From NCBI GenBank assembly GCA_022711355.1, contig JAKLFE010000030.1, positions 1 through 53,868 of the forward strand: DNA of 53,868 bases. The letters run 5' to 3'. Below are positions 32,797 to 43,171 of the stretch, piece after piece. The notes under the pieces were generated by a model. That model did not search any database. It saw nothing but the letters and a program-made list of their open reading frames with translations, and was not told where the DNA came from. The stretch is from Spirochaetota bacterium (GTDB taxonomy: Bacteria; Spirochaetota; Spirochaetia; Treponematales; Rectinemataceae). A program made the translations under genes and the position numbers. Position 1 is the first letter of the stretch; each line of letters opens with the position of its first letter.

Positions 32797-33396
32797 TCAG
32801 AGCCTCCCTATGTAGCTCGCCACCCCGGTCAGGAGCATGTCCACCGCGACCGCGGTCAGCACCAGCCCCATGAGCCGCTCGATGGCGGCGATCGCGTGGC
32901 GGCCGAGGACCTTCTCGAGCCTCGTCGAGCCGAGGAAGACGACGAAGGTGACGAGCATGGTGATGGCGAGGGCCCCGATCCACTCGAGCATGCGGCTCGG
33001 GTCGGAGGCGCCGATGAGGATGGCCGTCACCATGGCCGAGGGCCCCGAGATCAGGGGTATGGCCACCGGCACGATGAAGGGCTCCCCCTCGCCCCCTTCG
33101 CCGCCCATGCTGGCCCCCGAGCCGGGGAAGATCATGTTGATGGCGATGAGGAGGAGGATGACCCCGCCCGCCACCTTGAGGGTCTCCTCTCGCAGGTGGA
33201 GGACCCCGAGTATCTGCCTGCCGAAGAGGAGGAAGACGAGGAGGACGGCGAAGGCTATCGCGCACTCCCGCGAGATCACCTTGAGGCGCCGCTCGGGCGC
33301 CACCCGCTTGAGGGCGGAGATGAACAGGGGCGTGTTGCCCAGGGGGTCGGTGATCACGATGAGGAGGATGGTCGCCGAGAGGAAGGTCTGCTCCAT
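32797..33396 (-). CDS. MarC-family integral membrane protein
   Basis: 199 residues, near the family length, with six predicted helices. The conserved opening TILLIVITDPLGNTPLFISALK and the central PVAIPLISGPSAMVTAI segment are typical of MarC/YhgN proteins. Despite the name, a role in multiple antibiotic resistance has not been upheld, and their transport function is uncertain. A glycine/glutamate-rich loop (about 93-108) interrupts the two halves. It is convergent with the GGDEF gene and divergent from the sensory cluster at 33557. Confidence 0.92.
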   Translation of the reverse strand: MEQTFLSATILLIVITDPLGNTPLFISALKRVAPERRLKVISRECAIAFAVLLVFLLFGRQILGVLHLREETLKVAGGVILLLIAINMIFPGSGASMGGEGGEGEPFIVPVAIPLISGPSAMVTAILIGASDPSRMLEWIGALAITMLVTFVVFLGSTRLEKVLGRHAIAAIERLMGLVLTAVAVDMLLTGVASYIGRL

Positions 33397-33461
33397 GGCG
33401 ACAGTCTAGCCCCAGGCGGCGGGAAGGCGCAACGGCGGCGGGCGAGGCGGCCTGGCGAACA

Positions 33462-33490
33462 TTGATTTCAGGCAGGCCATGACCTAGACT
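33462..33490 (+). promoter_or_regulatory. Promoter of the sensory cluster
   Basis: TTGATT (33462-33467) and TAGACT (33485-33490) with 17-base spacing. The leader to the ATG at 33557 is about 60 bases. The ribosome site GGAGG is followed directly by CCCCTCC, so it could pair with its own flank and lower initiation. Confidence 0.5.
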
Positions 33491-33556
33491 TGCACGGGTA
33501 GCGGAGCTCTGGGCGCGTCCATCAGGTAAAAAGCGCTCCCGAACGGAGGCCCCTCC

Positions 33557-34900
33557 ATGGGGAAAGCACGATACCTCTCGCTCCTCGCGGCGACGCTGCC
33601 CCTCCTCCTCTGCCCGGGAGCCTGCGCCAAGCGCGGCCCCGCTCCGGATCAAGCCGAGAAGCCCTTCGTGTTCGAGGGCCGCCCCCCCTCGGCGGTCACC
33701 TTCCTCTCGACGCAGCTGAACCCCGTCGAGGAAGCGGGGAAGATGCGCAACGCCATCCTCAAGGACTTCCCCGGCGAGGTCGACTTCCGGCCGAACGACA
33801 ACAGCTACATGTTCCGCCAGGTCGGCGCCCTGCTCGCGGCCGACCCGGCCGAGCCCATCCTCCTGGGGGCGACGCACGGCGACCTGGTCTCGCTGTACGA
33901 AAAGGGAGGGCTCCGCCCGGCGTCGGACATCGTCGCCGGGCTCGGGGAGCGCGGCTTCCCCGAGCCCCTCCTGCGGCTCTGCCGCCTGAACGGCGCGACC
34001 GAGTACTACGTCCCCTGGATGCAGGCCTCCTTCGTCATGGTCGCGAGCAGGAAGGCCCTGTCCTACCTGCCCAAAGGCGTCGACCTCCACAGCCTCGGCT
34101 ACGATCAGCTCCTCGACTGGGCCAAGGCCATCTACGAGAAGACCGGGAAGCGCGCGCTCGGCTTCCCCGCGGGGAAGACCGGCCTCATGCATCGCTTCTT
34201 CCAGGGCTACCTCTACCCCTCCTTCACGGGCAGCACCCTCCTGAAGTTCCGCGGCCCCGCCGCCGAGCCCATGTGGGAGTACTTCAAGGAGCTGTGGCGC
34301 TACGCGCATCCCGGCTCCCTCGTCTATTCGGCGATGTCCGATCCCCTCCTCGCCGGGGACGTCTGGATCGCCTGGGACCATACCGCCCGGCTCATGAAGG
34401 CCTTCGAGCAGCGGCCCGAGGACTTCGCGGCCTTCCCCGCCCCGGCCGGGCCCGCGGGGCGCGGCTTCATGCTCATCGTCTCCGGCCTGGCCCTCCCCGC
34501 GGGAGGGCGCGAGGTCGCGAGCCAGGCGATGCTCGTCGACTACCTCACCAGGGCGCCCATCCAGGCCCGCACCCTGCGCGAGGTCGGCTTCTTCCCGGTG
34601 GTCGCCCTGGGGCCGGGCGACCGGGTGCCCGCCCACCTCGCCAGCCTCAGCGCGGCGCTGCGGGAGCAGGCCGAGTCCTCCTTCTCGCTGCCGGCCCTCG
34701 CCCCGACGGGGCTCGGCGAGCACGGGGCCGCGTTCAACGAGCGGTACATGCTGACCTTCTCCGGGATCGTGCTCGAGGGGAGGCCGGCCCGCGAGGTCCT
34801 CGACGAGGGCGCCGCCGAGCTGCAGCGGATCGTCGACGCGGCGGACGCCCGCTGCTGGCTGCCGGACGTCTCCGAGCGAAGGCCCTGCCTCCTTGAGTGA
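33557..34900 (+). CDS. Extracellular solute-binding lipoprotein, sensor-linked
   Basis: 447 residues. The signal ends in LCPGAC, a lipobox with Cys near 23, so it is a lipoprotein. The body has the pattern of family 1 (maltose-type) binding proteins: [19 protein letters not shown], a [19 protein letters not shown] segment and a run [25 protein letters not shown]. No permease or ATPase genes are near; instead the next gene, overlapping by eight bases, is a hybrid histidine kinase. It is therefore probably a periplasmic ligand sensor that hands its signal to the kinase, as in other binding-protein-linked kinases. Ligand unknown, perhaps a carbohydrate by family habit. Confidence 0.85.
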   Translation: MGKARYLSLLAATLPLLLCPGACAKRGPAPDQAEKPFVFEGRPPSAVTFLSTQLNPVEEAGKMRNAILKDFPGEVDFRPNDNSYMFRQVGALLAADPAEPILLGATHGDLVSLYEKGGLRPASDIVAGLGERGFPEPLLRLCRLNGATEYYVPWMQASFVMVASRKALSYLPKGVDLHSLGYDQLLDWAKAIYEKTGKRALGFPAGKTGLMHRFFQGYLYPSFTGSTLLKFRGPAAEPMWEYFKELWRYAHPGSLVYSAMSDPLLAGDVWIAWDHTARLMKAFEQRPEDFAAFPAPAGPAGRGFMLIVSGLALPAGGREVASQAMLVDYLTRAPIQARTLREVGFFPVVALGPGDRVPAHLASLSAALREQAESSFSLPALAPTGLGEHGAAFNERYMLTFSGIVLEGRPAREVLDEGAAELQRIVDAADARCWLPDVSERRPCLLE

Positions 34901-37757
34901 GAAGAGCCAGTTCCGCGCGCTCTCGCTCCTGTCGTACTCGATAATGTCGATCTCCGCCCTCGTCGCCGCGATCGGCATCTTCATGTACGTGAACCTCGGC
35001 AGGCTGGGCACGGAGCTGCCGGTGCGGACGGTCGACCAGTTCCGCAACATCGCCAACCTCATGCCCCTGGTCTCCGAGCTGGAGTCGGGCATCGACCTGC
35101 TCAGGGAGGAGCGGAGCGAGCGGGCGCGGCAGGGGCTGCGCTACACCCTGAGCAAGATCCGCGGCGCGAGCGGCCTGATCGAGGCCGATTTCGCCGGGGC
35201 CCCGCCGGGGAACCTCGCCCTGGTCCTCGAGGAGCTGGCGCTGGTCGACGCCGACCTGACGGAGGCGTCGGGCCCCGGGAGGGCGATGGACGCGACGACC
35301 GCCATCCTGTTCAAGAACCGGATCGACTACGTCTACGCCGAGCTGCGGGACTACGTCCTGCGCATCAACAACGCCACGCTCGCGGTCCTGGGGAGCCAGC
35401 GCGAGGACCTCGAGCGGCTCCGCGGGATCGTGCTCCTATCCTCGTCCATCGCGCTCGGCGGCGCCGCCCTCGCCCTCGCCCTGCAGCGGAGCCGGCTCCG
35501 CATATTCGCGCAGCTGGGAAGGAGCAGGGAGGCCGCGATCGCGAGCAGCAAGGCCAAGAGCGAGTTCCTCTCCAACATGAGCCACGAGATACGCACGCCG
35601 ATGAACGCCATCATCGGCCTATCCTACCTGGCGCTCAAGACGAGCCTCACCCCGAGCCAGCGCGACTACCTCAAGCGCATCCAGAGCTCCGGGCAGCACC
35701 TCCTGGGGATCATCAACGACATCCTGGACTTCTCCAAGATCGAGGCGGGGAAGCTCGCGCTCGAGCGCATCCCCTTCGAGCTCGAGAAGGTGCTGGACAA
35801 CGTGGCGAACCTCACCGCCGAGAAAGCCAGCGCCAAGGGCCTCGAGCTCATCTTCGAGACGGGCGAGGGCGTGCCGGGCGACCTCGTGGGCGACCCCCTC
35901 CGCCTGGGGCAGATCCTCATCAACTACACGAACAACGCGGTGAAGTTCACCGAGCGCGGCGAGATCGCCATCCGCATCCAGAAGCGCCGCGAGTCGGGGG
36001 GGGAGATAGAGCTCTACTTCGAGGTCACGGATACCGGCATCGGGATAACGCCCGAGCAGAAGGCGCTGCTGTTCCGCAGCTTCCAGCAGGCCGACCAGTC
36101 GGTCACCAGGCGCTACGGGGGCACGGGCCTGGGCCTGGCGATCTCCAAGAAGCTGGCGACGATGATGGGAGGGGAGGTGGGGGTGGAGAGCGAGCCGGGG
36201 AAGGGCTCGACCTTCTGGTTCACGGCCCGCCTGGGCATGGGGGAGGCGAGGCGCAGGCACTACCTGCCCGAACCCGACCTGCGGGGCCGCAGGATACTCG
36301 TGGCGGACGACAACGAGCACTCCCGGGCGGTCATACTCGACATGCTGCGGAGCATGACCTTCATCGCGAGGGCCGTCGACGGCGGGGCCGCGGCCGTCGA
36401 CGAGGTCGCGCGGGCCGCGGCCGAGGGCGCGGGCTACGACCTGGCCTTCATCGACTGGCAGATGCCCGGGATGGACGGCCTCGAGGCCGCCCGGCGCATC
36501 CTCGCGCTCGGGCTCCCGCGCCCGCCCCGCCTCGTGATCATCACCTCCTACGGCCGCGAGGAGGTCATACGCGGCGCCGAGTCCGCGGGGGTCGGGGACG
36601 TCCTCATAAAGCCCGTGAGCGCCTCCATCCTCTTCGACACGGCGATGCACCTCCTCGGGGCCTTCCCCGCGGAGCGGCGAGGAGCGCCGGAGCCCGCCTC
36701 GCAGGCGCCCGAGGGCCGCTCGGGCCTGGCCGGGGCGCGGGTCCTCCTCGCGGAGGACAACGACATCAACCAGCAGGTGGCCACCGAGATACTCAGCCGG
36801 GCCGGCTGCGAGGTCAGCCTGGCCTCGAACGGCGCCGAGGCCGTGGCCCGGGCGAGGGCGGCCGAGTACGACCTGGTCCTCATGGACGTCCAGATGCCGG
36901 TGATGGACGGGCTCGCCGCCACGCGCGAGATACGGAAGGAGCCCCGGCTGGCGGCCCTCCCCATAATCGCGATGACGGCGAACGCCATGGCCGAGGACCG
37001 GGACCGCTGCCTCGAGTCGGGCATGGACGGCTACATCACCAAGCCCATCGACCCGGACCAGATGTTCGCCACCCTGCGCGCGTTCTACGCGAGCGACGAA
37101 CCCGATCCCGAGCCTCGGCCGGCCGGGCCCGGAGGCGCGCTGCCGCCGATCGAGGGCCTCGACGTCGCGGGGGGCCTGCGCCGCGTCCTCGGCAACGAGG
37201 CCCTCTACCTCGACCTCCTGTCGCGCTACTGCTCGGGGCAGCGCGACGCGCCGGAGCGGGCCCGGGCGGCCCTCCTCGCCGGGGACCGGAGCCTCGCCGA
37301 GCGCGTCGCCCACACCCTGAAGGGCGCCTCCGGGAACATCGGGGCGGCGGAGGCCCAGGCCGCGGCGGCCGCCGTCGAGGAGGCGATAGCCTCCGGCCGG
37401 GACCCCGGGGAGACCGAGGTCGCGATCAGGCAGCTCCAGTCGCGGCTGGCGCGGACGATCGGCGGCATCGAGGCGGGGCTCGCGGCGGCCCGCCCGCCGA
37501 CCCCGAGGGGCGCCGGGCCGAAGGCGCCCGCCCGGCCGATCGGCGAGGTCCTGGCGGCCATCGCCCGGTACGCGGAGGAGAGCGACTGCGAGGCCGGCGA
37601 GTACGCGGAGGCGGCGAGGGACGAGCTCTTCGCCTCCTGCGATCGCGAGCTGGCGCAGGGCCTCGTCGCCGCGCTCCGATCCTTCGATTTCCGGGCCGCC
37701 CTCGAGATAGTGAGGCGCCTCCAAGCGGGAGGCGAGGGTACGCGGAAGGAGGAGTGA
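34893..37757 (+). CDS. Hybrid histidine kinase with two receiver domains and an HPt domain
   Basis: 954 residues from a TTG overlapping the stop of the binding-protein gene. A helix near 12-34, a periplasmic domain of about 40-175 of mostly helical character, and a second helix near 178-198 precede the HisKA domain (H231 in [12 protein letters not shown]) and an intact HATPase domain ([25 protein letters not shown]). Two receivers follow: D521 in DWQMPGMDG and D665 in DVQMPVMDG, then an HPt domain with H807 in AHTLKGAS. This is a BarA-type phosphorelay within one protein. The last 90 residues are a helical extension of unknown role. Two bases separate it from the REC-HD-GYP gene. Confidence 0.95.
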   Translation: MSEKSQFRALSLLSYSIMSISALVAAIGIFMYVNLGRLGTELPVRTVDQFRNIANLMPLVSELESGIDLLREERSERARQGLRYTLSKIRGASGLIEADFAGAPPGNLALVLEELALVDADLTEASGPGRAMDATTAILFKNRIDYVYAELRDYVLRINNATLAVLGSQREDLERLRGIVLLSSSIALGGAALALALQRSRLRIFAQLGRSREAAIASSKAKSEFLSNMSHEIRTPMNAIIGLSYLALKTSLTPSQRDYLKRIQSSGQHLLGIINDILDFSKIEAGKLALERIPFELEKVLDNVANLTAEKASAKGLELIFETGEGVPGDLVGDPLRLGQILINYTNNAVKFTERGEIAIRIQKRRESGGEIELYFEVTDTGIGITPEQKALLFRSFQQADQSVTRRYGGTGLGLAISKKLATMMGGEVGVESEPGKGSTFWFTARLGMGEARRRHYLPEPDLRGRRILVADDNEHSRAVILDMLRSMTFIARAVDGGAAAVDEVARAAAEGAGYDLAFIDWQMPGMDGLEAARRILALGLPRPPRLVIITSYGREEVIRGAESAGVGDVLIKPVSASILFDTAMHLLGAFPAERRGAPEPASQAPEGRSGLAGARVLLAEDNDINQQVATEILSRAGCEVSLASNGAEAVARARAAEYDLVLMDVQMPVMDGLAATREIRKEPRLAALPIIAMTANAMAEDRDRCLESGMDGYITKPIDPDQMFATLRAFYASDEPDPEPRPAGPGGALPPIEGLDVAGGLRRVLGNEALYLDLLSRYCSGQRDAPERARAALLAGDRSLAERVAHTLKGASGNIGAAEAQAAAAAVEEAIASGRDPGETEVAIRQLQSRLARTIGGIEAGLAAARPPTPRGAGPKAPARPIGEVLAAIARYAEESDCEAGEYAEAARDELFASCDRELAQGLVAALRSFDFRAALEIVRRLQAGGEGTRKEE

Positions 37758-37758
37758 A

Positions 37759-38868
37759 ATGACGTCGGGCGGTAAGGAAGCGACGGTCCTGGTGGTGGAC
37801 GACTTCCCGGACAACGTGGCCCTCCTGAGCTCGATGCTCAAGGGCAGGTACCGCGTCCGGGCGGCGATCGACGGGGAAAGCGCCCTCGCGATCATGACCG
37901 CCGAGGACCCTCCCGACCTCGTCCTCCTCGACGTCATGATGCCCGGGATCGACGGCTACGAGGTATGCCGTCGGCTCAAGTCGGATCCGATGACGGCGGA
38001 GATCCCGGTGATCTTCCTCACGGCCAAGACCGACGAGGCGGACGAGGCGACGGGGCTCTCGCTCGGGGCCGTCGATTACATCGCCAAGCCGGTCAGCCCT
38101 CCCATCGTGCTGGCGAGGGTCGCCACCCACCTGACCCTGAAGGGCGCCCGGGATTTCCTTCGGGACAAGAACGCCTTCCTCGAGGCCGAGGTCGAGCGCC
38201 GCACCGCGGAGGTCGAGACGATCCAGGACGTCACCATGATCGCGATGGGCTCGCTCGCGGAGACCCGGGACAACGACACCGGCAATCATATCAGGCGGAC
38301 CCAGCACTACATCAAGCTCCTCGCCGAGTCCCTGCGCGGCCATCCCCGCTTCGCGGCCCTCGGCTCGGGCGGGACGATCGAGCTCCTCTACAAATCGGCC
38401 CCGCTCCACGACATAGGCAAGGTCGGCATCCCCGACCACATCCTCAAGAAGCCCGGGAAGCTCGACGCGGGCGAATTCGCGGTGATGTAGACCCACACGA
38501 CCCTCGGCCGCGACGCCGTGGCGGCGGCGGAGCGGCGCCTCGGCTCGCCCACCTCCTTCCTCTCCATGGCCCGCGAGATCGCCTGGTCGCACCACGAGAA
38601 ATGGGACGGCTCGGGCTACCCGCGCGGCTTGTCCGGGGAGGGGATACCCCTGCCAGGCCGGCTCATGGCCATACCGGACGTCTACGACGCGCTCATCAGC
38701 GACCGCGTCTACAAGACGGGCTTCTCGCACGACGAGGCGGTGGCGATCATCACGGACGGGGTGGGGACCCATTTCGACCCGGACATCTCCGCCGCCTTCA
38801 TGGCTATGGCCGGGCGCTTCAAGGAGATCGCGCAAAGGTTCGGCGATCCCCGGGAAGCGCCGCTATGA
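37759..38868 (+). pseudogene. REC-HD-GYP cyclic-di-GMP phosphodiesterase gene interrupted by an amber codon
   Basis: The reading frame encodes a receiver (D54-region motif LVLLDVMMPGIDG), a helical linker (FLEAEVERRTAEVETIQ) and an HD-GYP domain with HDIGKVGIPDHIL. At 38488-38490 there is TAG at codon 244, where family members read M-K-THTTLGRDA; a single A-to-T change from AAG would explain it. The same frame stays open after the stop through HHEKWDGSGYP and VYDALISDRVYK to 38868, and its end overlaps the next gene's ATG (ATGA). As read, the product is 243 residues and lacks the GYP half, so it should have no phosphodiesterase activity. A GTG restart at 38518 is unlikely to rescue catalysis. 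A sequencing error, a recent mutation or amber readthrough are the options; the intact downstream half favours one of the recent ones. Confidence 0.85.
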
Positions 38869-41030
38869 CCGGCGGGGCCGAGGGCCGGGAGAAGACCGTC
38901 CTCGTCGTGGACGACGCGCCCGAGGATATCGCCATCCTCGAGGAGATACTCAAGGCCGATTACCGGGTCAAGGCGGTCACGAACGGCGCGGACGCCCTGC
39001 GTATCGCCCGCGGCCCCAACCCGCCCGACCTCATCCTCCTCGACGTCATGATGCCCGACATGGACGGCTTCCAGGTCTGCCGCGAGCTGCGGGCGGACAG
39101 CGAGGGCTCCGGCATCCCGGTCATCTTCCTGACGGCGAAGGTGGAGCGGGAGGACGAGAAGACGGGGCTCGAGCTGGGGGCGGTGGACTACATCCGCAAG
39201 CCCGTGGACCCGGAGATCGTGCGAACGCGGGTACGGGCCCACCTCCAGCAGAAGGACCGGATGCTGCGGATATCGGAGCTGCGGTACCGCCGCCTCTTCG
39301 AGACCGCCCAGGACGGCATCGTCATCCTGGACCTGCAAACGGGGATCATCCTCGACGCGAACCCCGCGATCGCGGCCCTCATGGGGGCGAGCCAGGAGGC
39401 CTTCCTCGGCAGGAAGGCCGCCGAGCTGGACTTCCTCAGGACCATCATGGAGCAGCAATCGGGCCTATCGAGGGCGCGCAAGGGCAAGTACGTCCGGTAC
39501 CGCGACCTGCCCCTGGAGACCTACGACGGCCGGCGCATCTACGTCGAGTTCATCAGCAGCGACTACAAGGTCGACCGCCGCGAGGTGCGGCAGATCAACC
39601 TGCGCGAGATCACCGACCTGGTCGCCGCCGAGCGAGAGCGTGACGCGCTCTCCTCCCGGCTCTCGCACTACCTCTCCACGAGCCCGACCGTCACGTACTC
39701 GCTCGTCGTCAAGGAGGGCCTCGCCCGCTGGCAATGGGTCAGCGAGAACGTCCTCGAGGTCCTCGGCTACACCCGCGAGGAGGCCCTGGCCCCGGACTGG
39801 TGGTTCCGGAACGTCTCGGGGCTCGACCGCGCCGACGTGCTCGGGATCATCTCCGACCTCTCCCGCCACGGGACGGCCTCCCGGGAGTACCGCTTCGCGA
39901 GGAAGGACCGCGGCCAGGTCTGGCTCCACGACGAGATGCGCTACCTCAAGGGCGACGCCGCCGAGGCGGAGATCGTCGGCACCCTCACCGACGTCACCGA
40001 GCGGAAGGAGGCGGAGGAGGAGATACTCCTCAAGAGCGCGGCGCTCGGGGCCGCGGCGAACGCCGTCATCATCACCAACCGCGTCGGCATCGTCCTCTGG
40101 GCCAACGCCGCCTTCTGCGCCCTGAGCGGCTACGGCGTACAGGAGGTCCTGGGGAAGACGCCGAGGGAGCTGGTCAGGTCGGGGCTGCAGGACGAGGGCT
40201 TCTACCGGGGGCTCTGGACCGCCATCGTCTCGGGGAAGGTCTGGGACGGCGTCCTGAAGAACCGCCGGAAGGGCGGCGAGCTCTACGACGAGCACATGAC
40301 GATCACCCCGGTCCTCGACGAGAAGGGGCAGGCGAGCCATTTCATAGCGATAAAGAACGACATCAGCCAGGCCGTCGCGGACCGCGAGCGCCTCGAGTCG
40401 ACCCTCCACCAGAAGGAGGTCCTGCTCCGGGAGATCCACCATCGGGTCAACAACAACATGCAGGTGATCATCAGCCTCCTCAACCTCTCCGCCCGGGACA
40501 TCGAGGATCCCGGCCTCCATCGCCACTTCGACAACCTGACTCGCCGGATGCACGCCATGGCCATCATCCACGAGCAGTTCTACGAGACCGCGGACCTGTC
40601 CCGGATCGATTTCGCGGTCTTCCTCCAGAAGCTGGCCGAGAGCATGGGCGCGGAATCGCCCGGCTCGGCCGAGCGCACGAGGATCGAGTGCGAGCGGGGG
40701 CGGGTCCTGCTCACCCTGGAGAAGGCCATACCCGCCGGGCTCATCGTCTCGGAGCTCCTCTCCAACGCGATGCGGCACGCCTTCCCCGACGCTGGGCCGC
40801 CGGGCCTCGTGACGGTATCGCAGCGGCTCGGGCCCGAAGGCCTCGTGGAAATCGAGGTGCGCGACGAGGGGATCGGCCTCCCGGCGGAGATCGACCCGCG
40901 CACCGCCCGGACGATGGGCATGACGCTCATCAACATCTTGTCGGAGCAGCTCGGCGGCGAGGTCGAGTTCAGGCGGGATCGAGGCACCTCCGCGACCCTG
41001 CGGGCGAGGCTGATAGAGGCCGGGGGCTAG
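38865..41030 (+). CDS. REC-PAS-PAS-PAS-HisKA_2 histidine kinase
   Basis: 721 residues. The receiver has D60 in ILLDVMMPDMDG. Three PAS-type domains follow at about 140-250 (RLFETAQDGIVILDLQTG), 265-380 (WQWVSENVLEVLGYTREE, ending GTLTDVTERKE) and 390-505 (AANAVIITNRVGIVLWANAAF, ending IAIKNDISQ). The kinase core is HisKA_2 type with LLREIHHRVNNNMQVIISLLN (H525 region) and an ATPase domain with SELLSNAMRHAFPD and DEGIGLP. It is soluble. A receiver at the N-terminus suggests it takes phosphate from the upstream hybrid kinase and acts as a second-stage kinase. It overlaps the HD-GYP frame by four bases, so it is the last gene of the cluster. Confidence 0.94.
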   Translation: MTGGAEGREKTVLVVDDAPEDIAILEEILKADYRVKAVTNGADALRIARGPNPPDLILLDVMMPDMDGFQVCRELRADSEGSGIPVIFLTAKVEREDEKTGLELGAVDYIRKPVDPEIVRTRVRAHLQQKDRMLRISELRYRRLFETAQDGIVILDLQTGIILDANPAIAALMGASQEAFLGRKAAELDFLRTIMEQQSGLSRARKGKYVRYRDLPLETYDGRRIYVEFISSDYKVDRREVRQINLREITDLVAAERERDALSSRLSHYLSTSPTVTYSLVVKEGLARWQWVSENVLEVLGYTREEALAPDWWFRNVSGLDRADVLGIISDLSRHGTASREYRFARKDRGQVWLHDEMRYLKGDAAEAEIVGTLTDVTERKEAEEEILLKSAALGAAANAVIITNRVGIVLWANAAFCALSGYGVQEVLGKTPRELVRSGLQDEGFYRGLWTAIVSGKVWDGVLKNRRKGGELYDEHMTITPVLDEKGQASHFIAIKNDISQAVADRERLESTLHQKEVLLREIHHRVNNNMQVIISLLNLSARDIEDPGLHRHFDNLTRRMHAMAIIHEQFYETADLSRIDFAVFLQKLAESMGAESPGSAERTRIECERGRVLLTLEKAIPAGLIVSELLSNAMRHAFPDAGPPGLVTVSQRLGPEGLVEIEVRDEGIGLPAEIDPRTARTMGMTLINILSEQLGGEVEFRRDRGTSATLRARLIEAGG

Positions 41031-41055
41031 GCCCCGACGCGGCAAGGGCGGGCCT

Positions 41056-42084
41056 CTAGCCCCCGTGGGCCTCGAGCAGCTCCCGGAGGCCCGCCGCGAC
41101 GCCGGCCCTCCACTCGGCGGGCTCGAGGAGCTCGGCGCCGGGGCCGAGCCAGCGCAGGAGGGCGGCGGCGAGCTCGGGATCCGACTCCCCGTAGCTCATC
41201 GCGACCCGCCCGTCGGGCAGCTCCTCGAAGGCGGCCTGGCCGTAGTACCAGTCGCGGCGCAGGAGCTCGGCCCGGGCCGGGGGCAGGGCGATCCTGACCG
41301 TCCCGCCCGAGCGCCAGCGCTCCATGGCCTTGCCCAGCCACTTCCGGTCGAGGAGGGAGGCGACGTCGAAGCCCTCGGCGGTCGGCCGCATGGCCGGCCC
41401 GCTCCCGATCTCCACGACCCGGTCGGCGCGCCACATCCGCGGCTCCCCCGGCACCACCTCCACGTCCCCGACGAGGTACCAGCGGTCCCGGTCCCACACG
41501 ATGCCCCGCGGCTCGACCTCGCGGACCGGCTCCTCCTCGCCGCGGTAGGGCGAGCGGTAGCGGATCCTCGCCCGCGAGCGCGCGAGGATGGCGCGGAGGA
41601 AGCGCCCCACGACGCGGGCCTCCTCCTCGTCGGCCTCGCCCCGGGGCCGGGCCAGGGGGTCGTCCCGCTCGGGGTGGAGGAGGTCGGGGGGCAGCCGCTC
41701 GAAGCCGATGAGCCGCGAGGCCCGCTCCATGAGCCGCCTCGTGTCCTCGGGCAGGGCCGCGAGGAGCTTGCGCTCGGCCATCTCCGCCTCCGCGGGGAAG
41801 GGCATCACGCGGAGGCGGCGCATCAGGATGAGGCCGAGGAGGAGGGAGACCGCCTCCTCGGGACCGAGGGTGACCGGGGGGAGGAAGAAGCCCTCGCGGA
41901 GGCGGAAGCCGCCCGTCCTGCCCATCTCCGCCTCGACGGGCACCCCGAGGGCCGAGAGGGCCTCGACGTCGCGGTAGATGGTCCGCGTCGAGACCTCGAA
42001 GCGGCGGGCGAGCTCGGCCGCCGAGACGGGCCTGCCCCCGCGGAGGAGGAGGAGCATGCCGAGGGCGCGATCGAGGCTGTTCAT
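41056..42084 (-). CDS. HTH-WYL transcriptional regulator (YafY-like)
   Basis: 342 residues from the ATG at 42084, supported by AGGAAAG six bases before it; an earlier ATG gives an N-terminus unlike the family. An HTH_11-type domain (LARRFEVSTRTIYRDVEAL, about 20-60) is followed by the linker FFLPPVTLGPEEAVSLLLGLIL and a WYL domain (RIRYRSPYRGEE, PRGIVWDRDRWYLVGD). WYL domains sense nucleotides or DNA ends. It is divergent from the EamA exporter gene, its likely target. Confidence 0.93.
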   Translation of the reverse strand: MNSLDRALGMLLLLRGGRPVSAAELARRFEVSTRTIYRDVEALSALGVPVEAEMGRTGGFRLREGFFLPPVTLGPEEAVSLLLGLILMRRLRVMPFPAEAEMAERKLLAALPEDTRRLMERASRLIGFERLPPDLLHPERDDPLARPRGEADEEEARVVGRFLRAILARSRARIRYRSPYRGEEEPVREVEPRGIVWDRDRWYLVGDVEVVPGEPRMWRADRVVEIGSGPAMRPTAEGFDVASLLDRKWLGKAMERWRSGGTVRIALPPARAELLRRDWYYGQAAFEELPDGRVAMSYGESDPELAAALLRWLGPGAELLEPAEWRAGVAAGLRELLEAHGG

Positions 42085-42159
42085 GGCGTCTTTCCTAAAG
42101 TATGACATGCCCCGTCGCGCCGAGGTAGTAGCCTCCACGTAGAAAAGAGGTTCCTGCCC

Positions 42160-43089
42160 ATGAACGCGCGCTCCGTCTACCTGGCCGGCCTCGGCTGGTC
42201 GAGCATCTTCGGCCTCTCCTTCCTCGTCACGAAGTCGGCCCTCGAGGCCTTCAGCCCCCTCGAGCTCCTCTTCCTCCGCTTCGCCCTCGCGACCGCGGCC
42301 CTCCTCGCCCTGTCCCTCCTCGGGGCGCTGCGGCTCCGCTACCGGGGCAAGCCCCGGGGCATCCTGGCCCTGACCTGCCTCTTCCAGCCCCTCCTGTACT
42401 TCCTCTTCGAGACCTACGGCGTCAAGGCGACGGCCTCGAGCACGGCGGGCCTCATCCTCGGGGCCATGCCGGCGGCGGTGGCGGCTCTGTCCCTCCCCCT
42501 CCTCGGCGAGCGGCTCTCGGCCCCGCGCGCGGCCGGCCTGGCCCTCTCGGTCGCCGGGGTCGGCCTCGTGGCCTTCGCCGGCGGGGCCGGCGGGGGGGCC
42601 GACAGCCCCGGGGGTATCCTCCTCGTCGTCCTGGCCCTCGCGAGCGCCGCCTTCTACAACGTCCTCTCGCGCAAGGCGAGCGCCTGGTACTCCCCCGCCG
42701 AGATCACCTTCGCCATGATGGCCTCGGGGGCCGCCTTCTTCGGCGCCCTCGCCCTGGCCGAGGACCTCCTCAGGCCCGGCCCCTCCCTCCTCGCCCGCTC
42801 GAGCCCGGCGGCCTGGGGGGCGGTGGCCTACCTCGGCATCCTCTCCTCGGTCCTGGCCTTCTTCCTCGTCAACCTGACCCTCTCGCGGCTCAAGGCCGCC
42901 CAGTCCGCCCTCTTCGGGGCCCTCGTGCCCCTCGTCTCCCTGGCGGCCGGGCTCCTCCTCCGCGGCGAGGAGCTCGGCCCGGCCAAGCTCCTCGGCGCCG
43001 CCGCCATCCTGGGCGGCCTCTGGGCGACCAACGCGCCGGAGCGGGGCAAGGCCCCCCTCGGCGAGCCGATAGGGGAGCTGCCCCGATGA
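42160..43089 (+). CDS. EamA/DMT-family transporter
   Basis: 309 residues with ten hydrophobic segments in two EamA repeats. The first repeat begins GWSSIFGLSFLVTKSAL and the second ILLVVLALASAAFYNVLSRKA. LTLSRLKAAQSALFGALVPLVSLAAG is the usual last-helix pattern. Members export amino acids or metabolites, but the substrate cannot be read. It shares a 75-bp divergent region with the WYL regulator. Confidence 0.92.
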   Translation: MNARSVYLAGLGWSSIFGLSFLVTKSALEAFSPLELLFLRFALATAALLALSLLGALRLRYRGKPRGILALTCLFQPLLYFLFETYGVKATASSTAGLILGAMPAAVAALSLPLLGERLSAPRAAGLALSVAGVGLVAFAGGAGGGADSPGGILLVVLALASAAFYNVLSRKASAWYSPAEITFAMMASGAAFFGALALAEDLLRPGPSLLARSSPAAWGAVAYLGILSSVLAFFLVNLTLSRLKAAQSALFGALVPLVSLAAGLLLRGEELGPAKLLGAAAILGGLWATNAPERGKAPLGEPIGELPR

Positions 43090-43114
43090 TCGTCCTGGAT
43101 TTCATCGATACGAA

Positions 43115-43151
43115 GCCGGCAGCGGGCCCCGAGGGACCCGAAGGTGCCGGC
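43115..43151 (+). promoter_or_regulatory. Stem-loop upstream of the DinB-like gene
   Basis: GCCGGCA (43115-43121) pairs with TGCCGGC (43145-43151); the loop also holds short complementary G and C runs. There is no T-tract. It could be a weak terminator of the EamA gene or a leader hairpin. Confidence 0.35.
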
Positions 43152-43171
43152 GCGGAGAAAGGAGCGTCGAC

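Noticed and set aside
38488..38490. Recoded amino acid (pyrrolysine or selenocysteine) at the amber codon
   Set aside because: Selenocysteine uses UGA, and pyrrolysine occurs in specific enzymes with pyl genes, none of which are here; the site is lysine in relatives.
38518..38868. Separate 116-residue gene after the HD-GYP stop
   Set aside because: It is in the same frame as the upstream half, begins within the domain and lacks a ribosome site; it is better read as the rest of the interrupted gene.
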